NCBI GenBank assembly: GCA_015063805.1
Contig: SVTK01000006.1
Span: forward strand, 1-64,000
Source: Oscillospiraceae bacterium
Lineage (GTDB): Bacteria > Bacillota > Clostridia > Oscillospirales > CAG-272
Length of the DNA stretch: 64,000 nt
Direction: 5' to 3'
Under the pieces are notes generated by a model that saw nothing but the letters and a program-made list of their open reading frames with translations, did not search any database and had not been told where the DNA came from. Shown here one piece after another: positions 8,850-15,474 of this stretch. Both the position numbers and the translations under genes were made by a program. Within the stretch, counting starts at the first letter, position 1, and each line of letters begins with the position of its first letter.

Positions 8850-9180
8850 AAGGTTTGCTCTTTCTTTTGTTGAGATGATCCACCAAAGCTTCTACCATGG
8901 CAAAATCATCCTCGGACAGGGATGCCAGTTTCAAAGAAAGGCCATCCAACTGCTTCGCAGTTCGCTGGCCTTTAAGGATATAGTCCGCGGAGACGTCGAG
9001 ACACTGACAGAGTTTGAGAAGATTTTCAGGACGAATTCCTTTTTTGCCGAGTTCAATGCATGAGATTGACTGTAGGCTTAAATCCATTTTTTCTGCTAAT
9101 TGTTCTTGGGTCATTTGTTGTTTTTTTCTGCATTGTGCAATTCGGCTGCCCATTGCGACTAAACATTGTTTATCTGTCAT
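8848..9180 (-). CDS. Small XRE-family transcriptional repressor
   Basis: 110 residues, essentially one Cro/C1 helix-turn-helix (MTQEQLAEKMDLSLQSISCIE) plus a short C-terminal helix. Two ATG codons are possible (9186 and 9180); the second is better spaced from GGGAG, so I chose 9180. It lies divergent to the SipW-type protein gene with about 230 AT-rich bases between, and a perfect palindrome sits inside that gene's promoter. A local repressor of the exported protein, and perhaps of itself, is the simplest reading, in the way SinR governs the tapA-sipW-tasA operon of Bacillus; this is inference by position. Confidence 0.8.
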   Translation of the reverse strand: MTDKQCLVAMGSRIAQCRKKQQMTQEQLAEKMDLSLQSISCIELGKKGIRPENLLKLCQCLDVSADYILKGQRTAKQLDGLSLKLASLSEDDFAMVEALVDHLNKRKSKP

Positions 9181-9258
9181 CTGCATTTTCTCCCATCGTT
9201 ATTATCACTATTATATTGAAAAAACTGGAAATTTATAATAAACCATAAAATGAAAGTA

Positions 9259-9287
9259 TTGACAAATTACAATTATGATTGTATAAT
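9259..9287 (+). promoter_or_regulatory. Sigma-A promoter of the SipW-type protein gene
   Basis: TTGACA, 17 bases, TATAAT. The spacer contains the palindrome at 9268-9283. Confidence 0.8.
9268..9283. promoter_or_regulatory. Candidate repressor operator
   Basis: TACAAT-TATG-ATTGTA is a perfect 6-4-6 inverted repeat placed between the -35 and -10 boxes, where a bound HTH dimer would block polymerase. The nearest candidate binder is the divergent XRE protein at 8848-9180. Confidence 0.6.
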
Positions 9288-9408
9288 GGTATAGCCAGTT
9301 GAAGACAAGAAAAGCAATTTTCTGTGAATACGGGATGTAAAATCTGTCTGATGCGGTTTTTGACACCTTCCTGTGCCGGAATTTTTTATCGATGATGAGA
9401 AAGGAAGA

Positions 9409-10857
9409 ATGACTGTGAAGATAAAAGAATTACTTCTTTGTTCTGCGTGTTTTGTCGTGATGGCCTTTACGGCAATCGGGGGAAGTTTTGCATACTTTCA
9501 GGATTCTGACGACAGTGTGAATGTGTTGACGGTTGGAAATGTCTACATTGAGCAGGAGGAATACGAACGCGATGCAACCGGAAGTCTGAAAAGCGGAATT
9601 ACCCATGCGAAGTTTGCCATTCCCGTTGTCGGCCCCATGGCGTGGGATGAGACCGGACTGGAAATAAACGGTGCGTCGTGCAGAGTATTGACCGATGAAC
9701 TGAAAAATGTGGTGGATCACATTGTTACGGTGGAGAATACCGGTAAGTGCGATGCCTTTGTACGCAGTGTGATTGCCGTTGAAGCGCCCGGTTACGATGC
9801 GGAAAAGTGGATTCACGTCAACCTTAACCCCGACGGGGTGGCATATACGGAGTGGTTCCCTCTCCAGATCGACGGAAAAGAGTATATCTGCTGTACCGCG
9901 ACTTATACAGAAGAAATTGCGTCCGGCGTCAAGGCTCAGCCTTCTATGGTGCAGATCTTTCTGGATTGGGCAGCAGATAACGATTATTGCGCAAAATTCG
10001 GTGGGAGCTGGGAGATCCTTGTGAAGTCTCAGGCGGTGCAGGCCGACGGTTTTCCGGATGCTGTCACTGCCCTGAATACGGTATTCGGGGAGGTCAGCCA
10101 AAGCAACAATCCCTGGGAGGATCTTGTGATTATCACCGGAAACGAGCCGGAGAGACTCATTGAGGCATTGAACAGTGGAAAAGAAATTGTGTTTGTGACG
10201 GATATTGTGGAAATCCCGAACATATTTGATGGAAAGGGCGGCAAGGTTACCATGAAGGGTGTGGGGCAGGGCTCCTATGCTTATCTGGGTTTTGTTCCGC
10301 CCATAGGTGAGGCAACCACGGTGGAAAATCTTACCGTCAGCGGCTATGGGTTTGTGGAGGTTGGCCACTACAAGAAGGGCGGGGGAGATTACACCGTCAA
10401 CCGGCTTGTGCTGGATAAAGTAATCGGTACCCTGACCATCAATGATCACGCCGGGAAGGTTACTTCCGGATTTACGCAGTATGGCAACGCGGTCCTCAAT
10501 GACTGTATCATGACCGGTACTACCGCCTTTGCGGAGAATTCGGATATCACCACCGACATTGGGTGTGTAAATAAGACCAATACTGTGGTTAATCGCGGAA
10601 AATACGGAAGTATGTATCTGCAGGCGCAGGCCCATGTTAAGCTTTATGATACCGAGATTGGGGAAATCTATTCTGCCGCCATTACCACAAGCAATTTGGG
10701 TATGCTGACCATTGGGGCTGGGACCCATGTTGGTACCCTTCATCTCATTCCACCCGGAAAATATCCGTATGCCCTGACCATTGAGGAGGGGGCAACGGTA
10801 GACGCCATTGTTTACAAGGGGGTTACCTATACCCAGGAAGAATGGCTTGAGAGGTAA
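9409..10857 (+). CDS. SipW-dependent-type signal peptide protein with beta-helix-like C-terminus
   Basis: 482 residues. The N-terminus (VKIKELLLCSACFVVMAF then GGSFAYFQDSDD) matches the SipW-dependent signal peptide class of TasA/CalY-type biofilm proteins, with the typical F-A-Y-F-x-D after cleavage. Residues about 40-225 resemble the TasA/camelysin fold. Residues 240-480 are rich in beta-strand turns with ladder-like repeats, suggesting a right-handed beta helix. ATG 9409 has AAGGAAG very close; GTG 9415 is an equally plausible start. No SipW signal peptidase gene is in the window. Probably a surface or matrix protein. Confidence 0.7.
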   Translation: MTVKIKELLLCSACFVVMAFTAIGGSFAYFQDSDDSVNVLTVGNVYIEQEEYERDATGSLKSGITHAKFAIPVVGPMAWDETGLEINGASCRVLTDELKNVVDHIVTVENTGKCDAFVRSVIAVEAPGYDAEKWIHVNLNPDGVAYTEWFPLQIDGKEYICCTATYTEEIASGVKAQPSMVQIFLDWAADNDYCAKFGGSWEILVKSQAVQADGFPDAVTALNTVFGEVSQSNNPWEDLVIITGNEPERLIEALNSGKEIVFVTDIVEIPNIFDGKGGKVTMKGVGQGSYAYLGFVPPIGEATTVENLTVSGYGFVEVGHYKKGGGDYTVNRLVLDKVIGTLTINDHAGKVTSGFTQYGNAVLNDCIMTGTTAFAENSDITTDIGCVNKTNTVVNRGKYGSMYLQAQAHVKLYDTEIGEIYSAAITTSNLGMLTIGAGTHVGTLHLIPPGKYPYALTIEEGATVDAIVYKGVTYTQEEWLER

Positions 10858-10968
10858 AAGCGGCATTTGACCGATATATGTGCAGCCCCGTTTTTGCAAT
10901 TTGCAGAGACGGGGCTGATGTGTGGAGCGGTGCTTTGGTAAAAAAATCTGATAATTTTAAAAAATCTC

Positions 10969-10997
10969 TTGACTTTATTGCATTAAAGTGGTATGAT
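10969..10997 (+). promoter_or_regulatory. Sigma-A promoter of the first T-box operon
   Basis: TTGACT, 17 bases, TATGAT, placing the transcript start near 11004 at the foot of the T-box leader. Confidence 0.75.
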
Positions 10998-11003
10998 GTA
11001 TAC

Positions 11004-11288
11004 ATTAAATGCAGTGAGCAGAAACAAGTAGACCTGGAAAAACCCTGGAGAGAGTTGCCGGTTGGTGCGAGGCAATGGGGGAGGCCTTGTCGAATTCCTT
11101 CTGTTAGCAGTGCGCTGAACGAAAGAAATTTCCAGTAGGATGCAACGGGTGTTCCCGTCACAGAACTAAGGTATGAAAGTACCTGATAAGGCCGCGGTCG
11201 TGAGATTGCGGCGAATTGAGGTGGTACCACGGGATTGTTGAATTCTCGTCCTCTGTATTCTTTGTGGGAATGCGGGGGCGTTTTTATT
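11004..11288 (+). promoter_or_regulatory. T-box leader upstream of phenylacetate-CoA ligase
   Basis: A full T-box attenuator. Stem I has a basal helix AGCAGAA/TTCTGTT, the AGTA motif (11027-11030) opposite GAA (11092-11094) and the distal loop TTGCC-GGTTGGTGCGA-GGCAA. The T-box sequence AATTGAGGTGGTACCACGG (11214-11232) is followed by a terminator hairpin (CGTCC...GGGGGCG, TTTTT). I read the specifier as UUC (Phe) at 11095-11097; shifting by one base would give UCC (Ser). Uncharged tRNA would favour the antiterminator and so expression of the ligase and ACT genes under amino-acid starvation. Confidence 0.88.
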
Positions 11289-11369
11289 TTCTCTTCCCAT
11301 TCCGGCGGCAGCATACTCCAAAATACGGTTCGGGCAGGAGTCCGGACAAAAACGGAAAGGATGAATACC

Positions 11370-12677
11370 ATGGCACAGCAATACTACCAGAAAGAAATCG
11401 AAACCATGTCGGCTGAAGAGATGCGAAAGCTCCAGTCCGAAAAGCTGGTGAAGCAGGTTAAGCATGTCTATGACAATGTTCCGTATTATCGGAATCTCAT
11501 GGACGAAAAGGGGGTTCGACCGGAGGATATTCATGGGATCGAGGATCTGCATAAGCTGCCCTTTTTGAGCAAGGCCGATCTGCGGGACGCTTATCCCTAC
11601 GGTCTCCTGGCAAAGCCTCTGGAGGACTGCGTGCGTATCCAGTCTACCTCGGGCACAACAGGACGCCGTGTGGTTGCGTTTTACACGCAGAAGGATATTG
11701 ATCTTTGGGAGGACTGCTGTGCCCGTGCCATTATGGCGGCAGGCGGCACCAAGGCGGATGTTTGCCAGGTTGCTTACGGCTACGGTCTGTTCACCGGCGG
11801 TCCCGGTTTGAACGGCGGTTCCCATCGGGTTGGCTGTCTTACCCTGCCCATGTCTTCGGGTAACACCGAGCGACAGATCCAGTTCATGATGGATCTCAAG
11901 GCCTCCATTCTTTGCTGCACCCCCTCTTATGCTGCCTATATCGGCGAGACGCTGAAGGAGCAGGGGTACGGTCCCGATGATATTCCGCTGAAGGCCGGTA
12001 TTTTCGGTGCAGAGCCCTGGACCGAGGAGATGCGCCGCGGAATTGAAGAAACCCTTGGCATCAAGGCGTATGATATTTACGGTCTGACCGAGACCTCCGG
12101 TCCCGGTGTGGCCTTTGAATGCAGCGAACAGACCGGTATGCACATCAACGAGGACCATTTCTACGCGGAGATTATTGACCCCGAAACCGGTGAGGTGCTG
12201 CCCGAGGGCTCCAAGGGTGAGCTTGTCTTCACCTCTTTGGACAAGGAGGCGTTCCCGCTGCTCCGTTACCGCACCCGTGATATTTGTGTACTGTCCCGCA
12301 AGAAGTGTTCCTGCGGCCGTACTCTGGTTAAGATGGCAAAGCCCATGGGCCGTACCGATGATATGCTGATCATCCGCGGTGTGAATGTCTTCCCCAGCCA
12401 GATTGAGACGGTTCTGCTGAACGAAGGCTATCAGCCCAACTATCAGATTGTGGTTGACCGCGTGAAGAATACCGATACCTTTGAAGTAAATGTGGAAATG
12501 CCCCCCGAAAAGTTTACCGACAAGGTCAGCGACATCCTGACCATGGAAAAATCCCTTGCCAATGCACTGAAGGCAATGCTGGGCATTAACCCCGCAGTTC
12601 ACCTGGTTGCCCCCAAGACCATCGCCAGAAGCGAAGGCAAGGCGGTGCGTGTGGTTGACAAGAGAAAACTGGTATAA
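11370..12677 (+). CDS. Phenylacetate-CoA ligase family protein (PaaK-like)
   Basis: 435 residues, the normal length for this AMP-forming ligase family. Motifs: phosphate-binding loop STSGTTGRRV, DIYGLTETSGPG in the adenylate site, YRTRD, and RTDDMLIIRGVNVFPSQIE at the hinge. A CSCG cysteine pair common in anaerobe members is present. It forms aryl-acetyl-CoA from the acid, ATP and CoA. ATG 11370 is nine bases after GGAAAGG. Control by an amino-acid T-box and coupling to an ACT protein argue for a biosynthetic role, activating arylacetic acids for reductive carboxylation to aromatic amino acids, rather than aerobic phenylacetate catabolism; no paa genes are nearby. Confidence 0.88.
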   Translation: MAQQYYQKEIETMSAEEMRKLQSEKLVKQVKHVYDNVPYYRNLMDEKGVRPEDIHGIEDLHKLPFLSKADLRDAYPYGLLAKPLEDCVRIQSTSGTTGRRVVAFYTQKDIDLWEDCCARAIMAAGGTKADVCQVAYGYGLFTGGPGLNGGSHRVGCLTLPMSSGNTERQIQFMMDLKASILCCTPSYAAYIGETLKEQGYGPDDIPLKAGIFGAEPWTEEMRRGIEETLGIKAYDIYGLTETSGPGVAFECSEQTGMHINEDHFYAEIIDPETGEVLPEGSKGELVFTSLDKEAFPLLRYRTRDICVLSRKKCSCGRTLVKMAKPMGRTDDMLIIRGVNVFPSQIETVLLNEGYQPNYQIVVDRVKNTDTFEVNVEMPPEKFTDKVSDILTMEKSLANALKAMLGINPAVHLVAPKTIARSEGKAVRVVDKRKLV

Positions 12678-12698
12678 TCACAGAAGGGAGTAAGCATT

Positions 12699-13130
12699 AT
12701 GGCAATCAAGCAATTAACGGTATTTGTGGAAAACAAGCAGGGTACGGTAGTTTCGGTAACCGACACCCTCTCCCGGCACAACATCAACCTTCGGGCACTC
12801 TCCATTGCCGAAACGCCGGATTTCGGTATCCTCCGTCTGATTGTCAACGATGAAGAGACGGCGGAAAAGATCCTGGCCGAGGAAGGGTATCTGATCAAGG
12901 TCACCGATGTGGTGGGCGTGAAGATCGGCGATGCCCCTGGCAAGCTTTCGGCGGCATTGGCGGTTCTGCACGAGAATTGCATCAACATGGAGTACCTCTA
13001 TGCATTCATGGCCCGCACCGAGAAGCACGCGTATGTAGTAATCCGCGTGGAAGACAACGGCGCAGCCGAGGCCGCGCTGACTGCGGCGGGCTTCAAGCTG
13101 ATCACCGAGGCGGACATCAACAAACTCTGA
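12699..13130 (+). CDS. Tandem ACT-domain protein
   Basis: 143 residues made of two ACT domains (about 1-70 and 71-143): KQLTVFVENKQGTVVSVTDTL and later APGKLSAALAVLHENCINMEY. ACT domains bind amino acids. It lies 21 bases after the ligase gene with its own RBS (AAGGGAG), so the two are co-expressed under the T-box. Proteins of this type commonly pair with PaaK-like ligases and indolepyruvate oxidoreductases in anaerobes. It probably senses an aromatic amino acid and tunes the ligase post-translationally. Confidence 0.85.
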   Translation: MAIKQLTVFVENKQGTVVSVTDTLSRHNINLRALSIAETPDFGILRLIVNDEETAEKILAEEGYLIKVTDVVGVKIGDAPGKLSAALAVLHENCINMEYLYAFMARTEKHAYVVIRVEDNGAAEAALTAAGFKLITEADINKL

Positions 13131-13141
13131 CCCATACCGTC

Positions 13142-13183
13142 AGGAAGGAAGATGCCGGGGCATCTTCCTTCCTGATTTTTGTT
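13142..13183 (+). terminator. Rho-independent terminator
   Basis: AGGAAGGAAGATGCC...GGCATCTTCCTTCCT hairpin then ATTTTTGTTT, ending the ligase-ACT operon before the next T-box promoter. Confidence 0.8.
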
Positions 13184-13223
13184 TCCGAAAGCAGGGAAAA
13201 ATGCAAAAAATTCAAAAAAACTC

Positions 13224-13252
13224 TTGACATTGGGACACAGAAGGAGTATAAT
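13224..13252 (+). promoter_or_regulatory. Sigma-A promoter of the second T-box operon
   Basis: TTGACA, 17 bases, TATAAT; the transcript would begin about 13259. Confidence 0.8.
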
Positions 13253-13258
13253 GTAGGA

Positions 13259-13548
13259 AATTTCATATGATAAAGGCTATGATGAAGAATGGCCACGGAG
13301 AGATGCAATGCAGAGAGCTGATGGACGGTGCGAATCAGTATGCGGTAACTCCTTGTCCTCTCACTTCTGAGCCGGGCGCCTGAAGCCTTGGTGTGTAGGG
13401 TTCCCCGTGTTTGCTACGTCAGTGTATAGAGGTTGACCGACCTCGAAGAGGTGGCGGATTTTTATCCGCAATTTGAGTGGTACCGCGAGTGATAAATTTT
13501 GTTTACACCCGTCTCAAAGTTGGATTATACTTTGAGGCGGTTTTTGTT
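13259..13548 (+). promoter_or_regulatory. T-box leader upstream of MaoC/LeuA-like/acyl-CoA ligase operon
   Basis: Stem I closes with GGCT/AGCC and GAAG/CTTC; the AGAGAG bulge and distal loop CTGAT-GGACGGTGCGA-ATCAG are clear. The T-box sequence TTTGAGTGGTACCGCGAG (13472-13489) precedes a terminator CGTCTCAAAGT...ACTTTGAGGCG with TTTTTGTTTTTT. Just above the basal helix the 3' strand reads CUC-A-CUUC, so I take CUC (Leu, 13360-13362) as specifier. The AGTA/GAA loop-E motif is not evident here, so this reading is less sure than the T-box itself. Confidence 0.85.
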
Positions 13549-13566
13549 TTTTACAGAGGTGATACA

Positions 13567-13998
13567 ATGTACTTTGATGACATCCGGATCGGGATGACGG
13601 CGGAGATTGCACCGGCGGTGATCGAGAAAGAAAAAATGCTGGATTTCGCCCGGACATATGACAATATCCCACTTCACACCGATGAGGAGTATGCCAAAAC
13701 CACGCCATTCGGCAGGCTGATTGCCCCTGGGGTGATGTCGTTCATGACGCTATGGGCGAGATACCTGGAGGTGGATTTCTTCGGCGGCGAGCTGCTGGCA
13801 GGCCGTTCCACCAAGATCGAGTGGCTGAAGCCTGTGTTTGCGGACGATGTCCTGCGCGGAACAGCCACGGTAACCAATGCAGTCAGGCGAAATTCCAGAA
13901 ACGGCTTGGTGGAGATTGCCATTGATGCATACAATCAAGCCGGGGAACTGGTGCTGACAAACGTGACAGAAGCCATTGTGAAGTGCAGAGTCTTATAA
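13567..13998 (+). CDS. MaoC-like (R)-specific enoyl-CoA hydratase family protein
   Basis: 143 residues with the hot-dog MaoC signature: YDNIPLHTDEEYA carries the catalytic Asp and His, and TPFGRLIAPGVMSF follows in the usual place. Family members hydrate trans-2-enoyl-CoA or dehydrate 3-hydroxyacyl-CoA. ATG 13567 has GAGGTG upstream; the 173-residue ORF in the track starts inside the T-box terminator and is not realistic. It is first in the Leu-type T-box operon and presumably acts on an acyl-CoA made by the ligase domain two genes downstream. Confidence 0.82.
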   Translation: MYFDDIRIGMTAEIAPAVIEKEKMLDFARTYDNIPLHTDEEYAKTTPFGRLIAPGVMSFMTLWARYLEVDFFGGELLAGRSTKIEWLKPVFADDVLRGTATVTNAVRRNSRNGLVEIAIDAYNQAGELVLTNVTEAIVKCRVL

Positions 13999-14084
13999 AA
14001 AGAAACAATCTCCGGGCGCCGTTTGCCCGGCAACCCAATATTCACTATAATTTCACTTACGTATGATTTGAAAGGAGTTTTTCC

Positions 14085-15473
14085 ATGAAAAAGATAAACA
14101 TTGCTGACATTACCCTCAAGAAGCTTTCGGAGGACCGTGCGGTATCTCTGCTTTTCCGTGAAAAATCCGCCATCGCCAACTGCGCCGATGCGCTGGGTGC
14201 TGATACGGTGGAGCTGCCCGGGGTGAAGTCGCCCCGCGAGGATGCCATTATCTGCAAGACCATTGCACAGAATATACAGAATGCCGTTCTGGCCATTCCG
14301 GTGGGCTTCTCCCGTGAGGATGTTGCCTTTGCCTGGTCCTGCGTGCAGGCGGCGAAAAAGCCCCGTCTGCAGGTTGAATTGCCCGTGTCCACCATTCAGA
14401 TGGAGTACACCTACCACATTAAGCAGAACAAGATGCTGGAGAAGATCGCCGAGCTCACTGCAGAGGCCAAGGCCCTGTGCGCCGATGTGGAATTTTCGGC
14501 CCTGGATGCTACCAGAGCCGATGAGGATTTTCTCCTTGCCGCGGTGAAGGAAGCCGAGGCGAAAGGGGCCAATATGATCACCGTCTGCGATCATGCCGGT
14601 GCTTCCACGCCCGAGGAAATTGCGGCACTGGTGGCGAAGATCAAGGCTGCGGTGGACATCCCGGTGTACGTCCAGGTCTCTGACCGAGTGAACATGGCGG
14701 TTGCCTCTGCATTTGCCGCCGTGGCAGCGGGGGCTGACGGGCTGAAGTGCGCCATGGTGGGTGAGGATGTTCTGCTCACCGGGGAGATCTCCGATGCCAT
14801 GCAGGCCTGCGGTGTACGGATCGGCGCGGAAGTTGCGCTGAATCAGACGAAGATTCATGCAAGCATTGAAGATATGCTGGCCAGTATCAACCACGAGGCT
14901 TATGAAACCGAAAAAACGGTAAGTGACAAGAAAAAGATCCTGCTGGATGCCGACGCCACGGTGGCCCAGGTGACCCAGGTGGCTGCTGTGCTGGGCTACG
15001 CCCTCTCCGACTCGGACATCGGCAATGTGCACAAGGCCCTCAAGCAGGTGTGCGCCAAGAAGGGTGCCGTCGGTACCAAGGAATTCGAGGCACTGATCGC
15101 AAGCTCGGCTATGCAGGCTCCCTCCACCTACCATTTTGAGGCCTACACCACCACCAGCAGCAATGTGGCAAGCTCCATGTCCCAGGTGACCCTGACCTGC
15201 AACGGCGAGGTGATCTGCGGCGTCAGCGCGGGCGAGGGTCCCATTGACTCGGCATTCCGCGCCATTGAGCAGTGCATCGGTCATCACTATGAGCTGGACG
15301 ATTTCCAGGTGCAGTCGGTGACTGAGGGCAAGGAGGCGCTGGGCTCTGCCCTGGTGCGGCTGCGCAACAACGGCAAGCTCTATTCGGGGAACGGCACCTC
15401 CACCGACATCATTGCGGCCAGCATCAGAGCGTATATCAACGCACTCAACAAGATTGTATTCGAGGAGGCATAA
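14085..15473 (+). CDS. 2-isopropylmalate synthase homologue lacking catalytic motifs
   Basis: 462 residues with an HMGL-type TIM barrel and a clear LeuA C-terminal allosteric domain (GEGPIDSAFRAIEQCIGHHY and STDIIAASIRAYINALNKI). The catalytic parts are altered: the DTTLRDGEQ motif reads ADITLKKLSED, and the HxHND metal site aligns with VYVQVSDRVNMA, so both metal histidines are gone; HSSGIH of the linker region is also absent. In LeuA the C-terminal domain binds leucine. I infer a leucine- or acyl-CoA-binding regulator, or a barrel with changed chemistry, rather than IPMS. AAAGGAG precedes the ATG. An 86-base gap with a CCGGGC/GCCCGG hairpin separates it from the MaoC gene. Confidence 0.75.
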   Translation: MKKINIADITLKKLSEDRAVSLLFREKSAIANCADALGADTVELPGVKSPREDAIICKTIAQNIQNAVLAIPVGFSREDVAFAWSCVQAAKKPRLQVELPVSTIQMEYTYHIKQNKMLEKIAELTAEAKALCADVEFSALDATRADEDFLLAAVKEAEAKGANMITVCDHAGASTPEEIAALVAKIKAAVDIPVYVQVSDRVNMAVASAFAAVAAGADGLKCAMVGEDVLLTGEISDAMQACGVRIGAEVALNQTKIHASIEDMLASINHEAYETEKTVSDKKKILLDADATVAQVTQVAAVLGYALSDSDIGNVHKALKQVCAKKGAVGTKEFEALIASSAMQAPSTYHFEAYTTTSSNVASSMSQVTLTCNGEVICGVSAGEGPIDSAFRAIEQCIGHHYELDDFQVQSVTEGKEALGSALVRLRNNGKLYSGNGTSTDIIAASIRAYINALNKIVFEEA

Positions 15474-15474
15474 G

